A stretch of DNA of 64,000 bases. Origin: Trachythela sp. YZ-2020 (lineage: Eukaryota; Cnidaria; Anthozoa; Malacalcyonacea; Clavulariidae). Below, piece by piece: positions 55,335 to 64,000 of this stretch (position 1 is the first letter of the stretch; the number at the start of each line of letters is the position of its first letter). The notes beneath the pieces are model-generated. The model made no database searches. It was not told the DNA's origin and worked only from the letters and a program-made list of their open reading frames with translations. The stretch lies in assembly GCA_016169945.1 (NCBI GenBank), contig JADLSH010000170.1, positions 744,001 through 808,000 on the forward strand, in the 5' to 3' direction. The position numbers and the translations under genes were made by a program.

Positions 55335-56570
55335 TTACAATTCTGGCTCAGCCAAATGCATCAACTGATTGTAGAGCAATAATGCTTCCCTCCAGGTTGA
55401 AGGTGGTGCTAGATCCTGGCTCCCCATAACATAACCGAAATACTCATAAAAAATGTTATCATCATCAGGCAATTCACAGTGTGCACCCATATCGTCAACT
55501 TGCTCCTGAGAAACAGCGCATATGTAGTCTTCGTAGCCACTATTCTCAGGTAGGTAGTAGAGCTCATTTGGTCTTCCAGGAATGGTATCATGACGTGATC
55601 TACGGATATAGTGGCTGTTCCAATTATCTTTTACTGAGTCAAGGTCTTGCTGCAAAATATCTTTAAAACAGAACCATAAACATTGCATGCTTATTTCACT
55701 TGATGTATTAACTACATTTCTCTCGACTAAATCTTTAAAAAAATTTATCCACCACGTTGATCTATCGTGGCGATAAAACGACCACCATCTCTCAATGCGT
55801 TGGTTGGAATGTGATGATCCGTACACGTGTGCATTCAAACCTGCTTGATTGTCATTTCCTGGTGCACGAAAGTAACACTGCATTGCTGCCATGACTCCGT
55901 TTTCCGTGCCGCAATCTGTTCGTAAAAGACTTGGGCAACCGTTAGTCGTCTTTACGCACTCGTAGAAAAAAGTTGCAACGTATGATGGGTCGTTATTGGT
56001 GCGACATACCTTTAACCATAAAACACGACGACTAAAGCCATCCACACAGCCGTGGATCGGAACACCGTATGGTTTCAGTTTATCGTAGCCGTCTACGTGC
56101 CACGCAAAATTGGGCCCAGGATTGGTGTAAGACCTTCTCCTAAGTCGGTGAGCTCTCCGTAGAGCAGTTCCTTCTGGATCAATGTCACACAGGATTCTTC
56201 CCACATTGTTTCTTGACGTTTGTATTCCATATTGTAGACGAAGACAATGCCACATTGCTCGATACCCTCTCATACATCCAGGACCATCTAACTCGCGTTC
56301 TATTGCTTGATAAATTACTGCATCAGGGGTATCTGTGACTCTTCTTTTCAACCCATATTCTGAGAGCCTATTTTGAAGAGTTCGGACAGACATCTCGATG
56401 TCGTGCCGTTGATTCAGAAGGGAACCAATAGACGTATAACTATATCCTCGGTGAAAATAATAACGTATTAGAAGTTCTTCTTTATTTACAGCATATCCAC
56501 ATCCAGGGCAAAACATAAAAGTCAAGTCCAGGTTTTGAGAACACTCCAAGCATTTAATAGGCCCATCCAT
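55335..56570 (-). CDS. module B DDE integrase (intact, 411 aa)
   Basis: A single open frame. An N-terminal zinc ribbon (C7-x2-C10, C21-x2-C24) is followed by a helix-turn-helix-like part (RGYSYTSIGSLLNQRHDIEM and SVRTLQNRLSEYGLKRR), then the rve-type core with D160 (WHVDGYDKL), D219 (RTDCGTENG) and E260 (HSNQRIERWW), a DD(40)E arrangement. The C-terminus has WNSHYIRRSRH and DTIPGRPNELYYLPE. It should cut and join DNA at element ends. The fold resembles IS3-type and retroviral integrases; the eukaryotic IS3EU group is a candidate relative. Its stop faces the HECT stop across 1.1 kb. Start ATG at 56570 is just before the zinc ribbon. The only undamaged catalytic gene of the window. Confidence 0.85.
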   Translation of the reverse strand: MDGPIKCLECSQNLDLTFMFCPGCGYAVNKEELLIRYYFHRGYSYTSIGSLLNQRHDIEMSVRTLQNRLSEYGLKRRVTDTPDAVIYQAIERELDGPGCMRGYRAMWHCLRLQYGIQTSRNNVGRILCDIDPEGTALRRAHRLRRRSYTNPGPNFAWHVDGYDKLKPYGVPIHGCVDGFSRRVLWLKVCRTNNDPSYVATFFYECVKTTNGCPSLLRTDCGTENGVMAAMQCYFRAPGNDNQAGLNAHVYGSSHSNQRIERWWSFYRHDRSTWWINFFKDLVERNVVNTSSEISMQCLWFCFKDILQQDLDSVKDNWNSHYIRRSRHDTIPGRPNELYYLPENSGYEDYICAVSQEQVDDMGAHCELPDDDNIFYEYFGYVMGSQDLAPPSTWREALLLYNQLMHLAEPEL

Positions 56571-56694
56571 TTACAAAAATTAAAATAGCATGTGTTTATA
56601 TGAACAAGTAGCTTATTAGATAACGACAATTTCATGCAATGCCAATGGCCAATGACAATGCAATGAAACTACTCTTGCAGTTGTATTTTTAATA

Positions 56695-57020
56695 AATTGG
56701 TTGTTGTGTTTTAATGAATTTACTGTTGTGTTTTAATGAATTTACTGTTGTGTTTTAATGAATTTACTGTTGTGTTTTAATGAATTTACTGTTGTGTTTT
56801 AATGAATTTACTGTTGTGTTTTAATGAATTTACTGTTGTGTTTTAGTTCATTTGTTGTTGTGTTTTAGTAAATTTATTTTTGTGTTTTGATAATTTTATT
56901 GTTGTGTTTTAACGCAAATATTCAGTGTTGTGTTTGGATGAATTTATTGTTGTGTTTAGCAAATATTGTGTTGTGTTTTATAAATGTATTGTCGTGGTAA
57001 GTAAATAGTGTGTTGTGTTT
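56695..57020. repeat. 22-bp minisatellite upstream of the integrase
   Basis: Unit TTGTGTTTTAATGAATTTACTG with period 22 repeats exactly about six times (56703-56845), then decays through variants (TGTGTTTAG, TGTGTTTGGATG) to about 57020. It could be the subterminal repeat of the module or independent. Confidence 0.85.
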
Positions 57021-57074
57021 GCCATTGTGGGCCACCGTACTATTGTACAGCATTTTAATATATATGGTGATTTG

Positions 57075-57239
57075 TTACTTATAGTGGAAGAACAGACACA
57101 GCAACAGAGCGACTTGGTTGCACAACAGGAAGCGAGTAGAACAGCTCAGCAAACCCAACCAATATGCAAATGTAAGAAATGTAAAAACCCCATGAGGCAA
57201 GTGATAGTACCCTCTAAGCCTCCCATGCCTGGGTACTGA
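57075..57239 (+). CDS. possible last exon of an unknown gene, Cys-rich end
   Basis: After TACTTATAG the plus frame reads EEQTQQQSDLVAQQEASRTA, then QPICKCKKCKNPMRQVIVPS and ends PPMPGY-stop. The C-x-C-x2-C patch suggests a zinc- or DNA-binding tail. The upstream exons are not found. Low-complexity glutamine content lowers certainty. Confidence 0.35.
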   Translation, partial: LLIVEEQTQQQSDLVAQQEASRTAQQTQPICKCKKCKNPMRQVIVPSKPPMPGY

Positions 57240-57244
57240 CATTT

Positions 57245-58350
57245 TGGTCATAGTTGGATACACTTGGAAAACTCTACACATATGGTCAAATTAACCAACT
57301 TTCTGAAGATGATTGTGATACAGCTGGTGTGTGTTATTGACCAAACATAACTAAGTTTATAATTGTTTGCTTAGAACTAATTGAAATAATAATACTGTAC
57401 AAATTGTTTTTAGACTCCTGTTTGCTTATGATGTGATTTGCTTGTGTGATCAATTACATTGGTGCTATGGGCAGCAATCAAAGTGATGTTCCAATTTCTG
57501 TTATTGATAAACATTTAGATCTAATTTTTTTCTGATTAACTTTTCCTTTCTATTTTTGATGATCAAGGTGATGTACAAATTTCTATTATTGATATAAAGC
57601 ATGATATCTATTCATGTTTTCTGATTAATCTTTGTCCTTTCTATTTTTGAGGATCAACCAGATGAAATGAAGATGGAAAATTAGAATTATAATAATTATA
57701 AGAACCATAATGTAATCATATACATAAATAGTTCAACTTTATGGTAACAATATCATAATACAAGTTAGTACTTAGAAGTTAGTAGAATCAGATAGTTATA
57801 ATAACAATAATCCTAATATAAAAATTAATTCTAATGCCCGTGAGTGACATTATTGGAAACCTCCATTGGCATTGCAGGATGTGCAAAGCTGTTGTATTAT
57901 ATTGTATATTTTCATAAAGAGTTCAATACGAATATTGATTTAGCAGTAATTTATAACCATAATAATAAAGTAATAGTATTGAAATAATAATTTTAACACG
58001 CTTTATGAAAATCACAACAGCCATGGCATACTGCATGGTCAGTATTGGAGGTACAATAAATGCACCATGTATCAAACCATAAACTTATTGAATGTTTATT
58101 GGTTAGTATGATGATGCAACATTTTCTATTATTTAATAAGTTCATCTATAATTTATGATTTTCATGACACTGTAAACTACTCATGACAAGTAAATAAAAT
58201 CTGGTTGGTTTTCATTGGGTACTCTGATTTCTGTTTTATATGATGGGCTAGAATATATAATATAGCTAGTTGGTTTACTCCGGGCACTTGTTTCATTTGT
58301 TGTAGGATGGGTTTAATATAGATAAAGGAACATTGCAAATATCAACACCT
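57245..58350. other. non-coding, AT-rich
   Basis: No gene seen. Two similar segments (GATCAAAGTGATGTTCCAATTTCTGTTATTGAT-like, near 57476 and 57561; each about 80 bases) form a diverged direct repeat. Confidence 0.4.
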
Positions 58351-58358
58351 TTCATTGC

Positions 58359-58615
58359 TTACACATTTTGGATGATTATGTTTGTCCACTGATCGACAAT
58401 AAAAAAACATGGCTGAGGCTTGAAGTGTAAACACATATATACACTAATGTCCTCATGAACGCTGCTCAGCTGGAATATAGCCTTTTGTGTCTGCTGTTGG
58501 GTATGCTTTCCAAATAAAATGGTACACACAAGCTGGCAAAGGTCTTGTGTTCTCCCATCCCAATAAGCCACACATCCATTTAATGAGCCATCTATAGGCC
58601 AACTGCTCTCAAATA
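58359..58615 (-). CDS. exon-like frame of unknown protein
   Basis: After an acceptor-like TTTTAG on the minus strand (about 58616) the frame reads FESSWPIDGSLNGCVAYWDG, then LCQLVCTILFGKHTQQQTQK and HFKPQPCFFIVDQWTNIIIQ to a stop. Length of exon about 250 bases. No family recognised. Confidence 0.3.
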
Positions 58616-58619
58616 TCTA

Positions 58620-59300
58620 AAATAATACAATGCAAATGGCATTGTAGTTGGCAGGGGCAAATGAACTGTAAAATATTGGCCTTGTTGGTAGACAATTTTA
58701 TCCAGAAGTATAACTTACTGGTTCAAAGATTGTGACCCTCGCCGTCGACAGGCTTTACTTGACAGGCTTTACTCTCAAGTCACAATATAGAATAGTGAAC
58801 TGTACTATTTATAACACACTGTGTCACGGATATTTATATATGTTTACAACTTAGCCTATAAGTTGTGTCATTGATAGAAAGGCAAATTTATTTTAGGCAA
58901 TGCTTTATATAGAATCTCTGACAAGGCACTTTATATCCAATATATTTACTGACAATAGGCATATTCATAATGTAAACATGTGCACAAGGTATATTTATAA
59001 ATTAATTTGAATAAATCCATTTACCACTGGTTTGATATCTTTTTAAGCCAATAAAAAAGGGGTCGAAAAATTCATTTCAGTGGCACTTTAAAAACGATAT
59101 TTTCATCTTAAAAATCAAAACAAAGCCAAAGTGGACACGATGTACAAAATTTCGCCTTTCTCATGTTGTACGGTATATTGTCGCGAATTTATTTCGCTAA
59201 ATATGTCGTTGTTTTGTATATGATGCATCACTTAGTTGTATTTAGCTCAGTGGATGCATCATACGTCACATTGGGTAAGGAGCGCACACTGAGCTGTATT
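58620..59300. other. non-coding
   Basis: AT-rich, no gene seen. Confidence 0.4.
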
Positions 59301-59400
59301 ATATGACAATGCGAGTGCATCAGTGATATTATATTACAGTGGAAGTGCATCACTGATATTATGTTACAGTGGGAGTGCATCAGTGGTGCAACAGTCCCGA
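59300..59400. repeat. three ~30-bp tandem repeats
   Basis: Unit (G/A)AGTGCATCAGTGATATTATATTACAGTG occurs three times in 59311-59395 with small changes; GATGCATCA words continue on both sides. Confidence 0.75.
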
Positions 59401-59639
59401 GTCCTCTTGGCCGAGTTTTCCCACTGACACGTTATGAAAATTCATTGCTTTCATGCCTACGAGATGGGATGGATGCGGACTGATGCATTTAGCCCACGAT
59501 AAAAAATACTGCATCTGACTGATGCATTTCGCACACAATCAGAATTCAGAATAGTCAATGAATCAGTGATGCAAAAATTTGAAATGTGCGGATATTTGCT
59601 CACGTTTCTCGAACATCATGGCAGAACGCCAGACTGGAA

Positions 59640-59930
59640 AGTTTGTACTGCGCTGCCTAGATCTAGGCCGCGCAATTTCGGACATTTTTCGCGCAATTTT
59701 TCCTATCCGCCGCGCAATTTCGTAATGCGCAGCGTCTGTAAAGATATTGCGCAATATTTCAAGCGCGAGCGCGCAGCAAAGCCTGAACGTGCGGAAAACG
59801 CGCACGTGATAAGGGCGCACAGGAAAGCGCGCGCAACTCCAGAAACGTTCGCGAAACTGAGAAATGAACGTAACACTAACCGCGAATTCTATGCGCTGGC
59901 AGCGCTGCAGGCAACAATAACATAATAGAG
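59640..59930. other. CpG-rich patch
   Basis: Strongly enriched in GCGC and CG compared with the AT-rich flanks, with repeated CGCGCAATTT words (59669-59770). Open frames of about 120 residues exist on both strands, but their basic, low-complexity composition follows from the CG repeats. Possibly an unmethylated promoter-like island or a GC-rich element. Confidence 0.4.
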
Positions 59931-60653
59931 TTGCCAAAGGCACCCACGTGCCGCATTTAATGACAGTTTACTTCCGATTTGGTGGGCTTAGCGAATAGAA
60001 ATTTTTGGCATTGAGAAATCTGATCTTCGCTGTTGGCAAATACATTTTTCGCCGTATCGCGCTTTTTTGGTTTGACTTTTCAAGGTGAACATTGATACTT
60101 CGAAGTGCGACAAGCTTGCTGTTGAGTATTTTTACGGTGGAATTCTTTCGTGGAAGTGTATGAAGTTCAAGTGTATGTAGTGTTCGTAGTGATTGTATTT
60201 TTGTTTGCGTTTTATGGAAATTTATATAGCGTAATGCCGTAATAGCGACACAGTAAAACACTGTTATATATATATATACTCAGGCGCACGCCTTGGGCGA
60301 TTCAGACATTTCGTTACAAATTTTTAGCTTTATAAAGTATTTTTACCTTTGTAACTATGGAATACCTAGACGGCGTAAGACTGAACATGTAAACGCCGTA
60401 GGATGTGCTACAAATTCTTTAAAAAACATGAATTGCGAGGCGACTAGACGCCACAATTATTGAAATATAGAATCAATTTCAATGGCTTAGTTAATAACTT
60501 AATAGTAAGACCAACTACCAAGTAGGCTTACTGAGATGAGGGTTGCCAGTTTAACTGCACTGTTTAAGTTTTCTAATTATAGTCTACTTTTTCTCATGCA
60601 TTTTACTATTTTAGACTTTTAGTTCCCCTGTTTTCATGCTGAACATTAATAAG

Positions 60654-60681
60654 ATGGCAGAGGTCCAGATAGTTCCACCAG
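60654..60681 (+). CDS. possible first exon upstream of the hAT-like gene
   Basis: ATG GCA GAG GTC CAG ATA GTT CCA CCA G followed by a good donor GTAAGC, giving MAEVQIVPP. It lies on the same strand 650 bases upstream of the transposase-like frame, with hairpin repeats between. Confidence 0.3.
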
Positions 60682-60718
60682 GTAAGCCGTAAGCATAAAG
60701 CATATACTGGTAATAATC

Positions 60719-60761
60719 GCTTAGTCAGAATGTCTTTGTAAATCTGACATTCTGACTAAGC
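60719..60761. repeat. 16-bp perfect hairpin
   Basis: GCTTAGTCAGAATGTC and its exact complement GACATTCTGACTAAGC separated by 11 bases. Confidence 0.85.
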
Positions 60762-60880
60762 AAGTTGAGTAAGCGACCATATTTTAATAATATACTTATT
60801 TTTATACTACACTTTTCACTGTTTTCAGCTTTCATTAATCATTATGTATTTACAAATTACAACCAGTCGAATCAGATGAC

Positions 60881-60937
60881 ACTGAACAAGAGTCAATTGT
60901 TTAGTCATCATGACTAAACAATTGACTCTTGTTCAGT
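60881..60937. repeat. perfect 57-bp palindrome
   Basis: Two arms of 28 bases (ACTGAACAAGAGTCAATTGT onward) are exact inverted copies around a single central base. It shares the TTAGTCA word with the hairpin at 60719. Confidence 0.9.
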
Positions 60938-61329
60938 TAAATGAGTTAATAAAGTTAATTCAGTTAATGAGCTAATCATAATCCTGAGACAAAGACAACA
61001 ATGAATAATCAATCAATGAGAAATAGAGAATCACTTATGGCTATTGGTTGAGGACAGACTGGACAGTGACTAAGGGTTATTGATATAACTTATTGTCTTA
61101 TTGTCTGTATTTCTCTTGTACTTTAAAATAGTGAGAAATAGCCAAAAATTCAACCTAGGGGTGTTCTGTGTTCAGAATTGAGAATTATACCCCTGAGAAA
61201 ATATTAGAATTTAAAATCTCTGACACTCAATGTCCTGCATCTTTTTTATTGAGGGTACTTTGCGGTAACATAGAAATGTTACATTTGTTACAAGACATAC
61301 CGTAGAGGCGTAGAGTCTTCCCCAATGAA

Positions 61330-63640
61330 ATAGATTTTTTTCCTGATAATGGGCTACAAGGGTTTCATTTTCGTCTTCATTTCGTCGACCCTCTTGGTGG
61401 AACAGATGGAAGTTTGGCAACCGGTCTAAACTTCTCAAACGATGTATATGAGCAACTGATTGCTGGCAAGTGTGATAAATGGTACAGCCAGAAACAAGGG
61501 TTCCATCGACATCTTTCTTCCAGCACACACAACAACGCTGTACGTCACATGAAGTTTGTAAGGCAAGGGAGTTCCAGGGAGGTGATGGTTGCAAGGAATC
61601 AACTACGTACAGCTATTGGAGTTGTGAAAACGAAGTCAGCTGCAATCCAGTACGAGGCACGAATTGCCGAGCTTCAAGCAGCTGGTGCGGACGTTGGTGA
61701 TTTCGGTCATTCACGCAAGATGTTCCGGGATATGATTCAAGCGGCGTGTACCTACATCGACATAAAAACAGCCAATTTTTTGCCGCCACACTTCTATGTT
61801 ACAGCAGACAAGTCCACCAACCATCGGATCACCAATCAGGTCACCGTTATTTGTCCCGTGGTAAATGGTAGTCGAGAAGGCATTATCCTGGACGCTAGGG
61901 AGGTATATAGCAACTCTGATGCGACTGGTGGTACAGGTGATGCTTTAGCAGCCGCTATATTTAAAGACCTGGACGAGCACGTCGGCATAAAGGACGATCG
62001 CCTTCTGCAAGCGCAAGGAAGAGTAATGGATGGCCAATACCTAAATGAACCGTTCATTACTGGCATAAACAAGCCTATCATGCAACTATTGGAAGATGGC
62101 CTCACTTGCAAAGACAGGTTTTGGTGGCCTGTACAATGGGACCCTGCGCATTGGCTGGACAAAGTGTTCAGTGAATTTAAAGATTTGTGTTTTGTTGATC
62201 GCCTGCTGAAAAGAATGGCACTTTACCACCAACTTTTCAGCCATGCACAGTAAGATGCACAGTGTAGCACGTCACACAGCAAAGGATCTCAAGCTTCCAT
62301 TTCGGGTGACCAACTCGTATGCACATCAGCGATTTATGAGCTCCAGTTACTTGTCACTGAAGAACCTCGCAGACAGTTTGGAAGTGTACATCGAGACCTT
62401 CAAAGACCATGACAATAGAGAAGAATTTGGTTACAAGTTATGTGGTCAAGATTTTGTCCATGACTTGCTGGGTGTTCTCGATTTGTTGTGACCCTTGGTT
62501 GTCCTTATGCTGCAGTCACAGGCTGAATGGTATCCTGGCTGGAAGTTGTGCTCCCATATTCCTTTGGTGAAAAGACAGATTGAACGTTTCATTGTCGAAG
62601 TATCGAAAGACGATCCTGCTGCCTACGTTTGTCCTAGACTGAGCAAGCGAATCGATGAGATTCGAGAAAAGCGCTATGGTGAAAGTGATCTGGTGCTGGG
62701 ATGGTTTGTTGTTAGTGGGGGCGATGATGGAATCCCAGTAGAATGGACTGCGTGTGAACTAGACGACAGCGTTGACGATCTGAAAACGCTGGCCAGAGAT
62801 GTGATCAGCCAGATGGAAGTTCGCTACAAAAATAGCTTCTCTGACCTCAACCGGATGCTATCAAAATGCTTCGACTTTGCACAGCTATTTGTTGGGTTAT
62901 GTGGAGAACGATCCGAAGACAGAATCCCAGTGGACAACGAGAAGTTATCCGAGCTTGGCGCAGATGAGTTTCGACGATGTGCCACCTATGTCCGTTTTTT
63001 TTTGGCGTCTGAAGAAAGTCCTCATTGCCGTGGTCTGGGGTGATATGTTTCACACACACTTCTGCAACTTCTTCAAAAAGATCACCGTCAAAGATAACGG
63101 GGCTTTCTCTTTGAAAGATCTGGTTGTCCCGGAAGGTGTGTTCGTGACAAAGTTCCTGGAGGGCACACAATGACAATTCACCCTTTCAGAGGTCTTCGAA
63201 GTGGAATTGAGCAATGGTGAGAAGATTGAAGTCCTTTTCGACGAGGAAATGATCATCAAATCTCTGTACACTGATGCATCCTTTTACTCAACTGTCGGCC
63301 AAGAGTTTTGCCTTATTTTTGACATCTTTTATGCGAAGAGTGGAACAGAAGCGGTTGCGGAATCGTTCTACAGGGTGGTAGATAAGCAAGAAATGGAAGG
63401 TGGACAGAGCACCCGAGTCCTTATGAATCGTTCGAAAGTAGATTGGTGTCTTCCGTCCGTCGCCCAATGTGGCTCGGCACTTACTGAGATGGCAAAACTG
63501 TATATTAACAGAGACAAGGATCTTGGCCTAGCCAGTCATAGTATACCAGTATACAGAGATCGACGATCATGGCAAAGGCACGAAGGAGAACTGTCAAAGG
63601 TTTTGGAACGTATTAATAATACAAGTCCGAAATTGCTTTC
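61330..63640 (+). pseudogene. hAT-like transposase pseudogene
   Basis: From about 61350 (DNGLQGFHFRLHFVDPLGG) the frame runs through ATGLNFSNDVYEQLIAGKCD with a zinc-finger-like C...H...H, FLPPHFYVTADKSTNHRITN (probable first catalytic D), a GRVMDGQYLNEPFITG block and WPVQWDPAHWLDKVFSEFKD, similar to the C/W-x-x-H-x-L-x-L-V segment of hAT enzymes. Later pieces: SGGDDGIPVEWTACELDDS, IKSLYTDASFYSTVGQEFCL and STRVLMNRSKVDWCLPSVAQ. Damage: frame change at about 62250, stop at 62489-62491, shift at the T-run near 62995-63003, stop at 63171-63173. The family call is tentative. Its 3' end runs into the 117-bp tandem repeat with the frame still open. Confidence 0.5.
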
Positions 63641-63650
63641 CTCTTGTAAT

Positions 63651-64000
63651 CTGGTAATCCTCGTGCCCACTTTGAAACCTTTCATTAACATTTTAACATC
63701 ATTATTGATGGTGAATTTAACTTACTATAAATGGATTGCGATGACTCTTCTTCCTCGTTTTGGTCAACTGGTAATCCTCGTGCCCACTTTGAAACCTTTC
63801 ATTAACATTTTAACATTATTGATGGTGAATTTAACTTACTATAAATGGATTGCGATGACTCTTCTTCCTCGTTTTGGTCAACTGGTAATCCTCGTGCCCA
63901 CTTTGAAACCTTTCATTAACATTTTAACATTATTATTGATGGTGAATTTAACTTACTATAAATGGATTGCGATGACTCTTCTTCCTCGTTTTGGTCAACT
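63651..64000. repeat. 117-bp tandem repeat reaching the window end
   Basis: Unit starts CTGGTAATCCTCGTGCCCAC and ends TCGTTTTGGTCAA. Copies start at 63651, 63768 and 63882, and a fourth starts at 63999; lengths are 117, 114 (missing ATC) and 117, all multiples of three. The copies are otherwise nearly identical, so the array is young. It continues past the window. Confidence 0.9.

Noticed and set aside
59563..59943. Overlapping ~120-aa frames on both strands in the CpG-rich patch
   Set aside because: Frames stay open because of the CG-rich repeat composition; no domain features.
61211..61594. 127-aa minus-strand frame opposite the hAT-like gene start
   Set aside because: Shadow of the plus-strand transposase-like frame, which has the family motifs.
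1..64000. CRISPR arrays, bacterial operons, ribosomal RNA genes
   Set aside because: No spaced identical repeats, no compact operon layout and no rRNA-like segment; the splice signals and element types are those of an animal genome.

Overview
This is animal nuclear DNA, AT-rich and intron-bearing, and it is made almost entirely of transposable elements in several layers. The set of element families (HECT-ligase/integrase genes, OTU-Helitrons, 2A-bearing non-LTR retrotransposons, a Penelope-like relic, a Kolobok-like transposase, tRNA-derived repeats) suggests an early-branching invertebrate, most likely a cnidarian or sponge. That placement rests on recognising families, not on a search. I saw no conserved single-copy host gene.

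Layout. 1-2.9 kb: relic of a HECT-type gene N-terminus (1012-1614) and a Myb/SANT-like pseudogene. 2.9-12.6 kb: one minus-strand Helitron with an OTU domain and an HUH Rep. It is split by a 5,973-bp element (3806-9778) that has terminal inverted repeats and a 13-bp target duplication. That insert carries a LINE (about 6060-9137), a Penelope-like 3' end with a hammerhead-like motif, and ends of its own gene. 12.8-19.35 kb: a large fold-back element with a 7-bp target duplication, its right arm split by a 4.2-kb LINE that encodes a 2A-like peptide. 21.7-29.2 kb: module A, a six-exon HECT E3 ligase gene (+) facing an integrase gene (-). Module A is damaged by a MITE at a splice donor, a TA-flanked element in the last intron, and a five-unit tRNA-like tandem array (29.2-30.4 kb) across the integrase. 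31.5-35.6 kb: a second, different Helitron (Rep plus PIF1-type helicase). 36.6-39.2 kb: a long-TIR element. 39.8-42 kb: three ~187-bp repeats, then a Kolobok-like transposase pseudogene. 43-46 kb: unrecognised element-type genes, then a second 2A-type LINE (45.9-48.7 kb) lacking its RT core. 49.2-57 kb: module B, with a three-exon chromodomain gene (-), a HECT gene (+) and an intact 411-aa DDE integrase (-), followed by a 22-bp minisatellite. 57-61 kb: mostly non-coding with hairpins. 61.3-64 kb: a hAT-like transposase pseudogene running into a 117-bp tandem repeat that leaves the window.

The most notable system is the repeated convergent pair of a HECT ubiquitin ligase and a DDE integrase, seen twice in different lineages and accompanied in module B by a divergent chromodomain gene. 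The zinc-ribbon spacing shared by the module B HECT protein and integrase, and the matching geometry, suggest a mobile element that carries its own ubiquitin ligase and perhaps a chromatin reader. Most other genes are broken by frameshifts, stops or insertions. The clearest intact reading frames are the module B integrase and the chromodomain gene.
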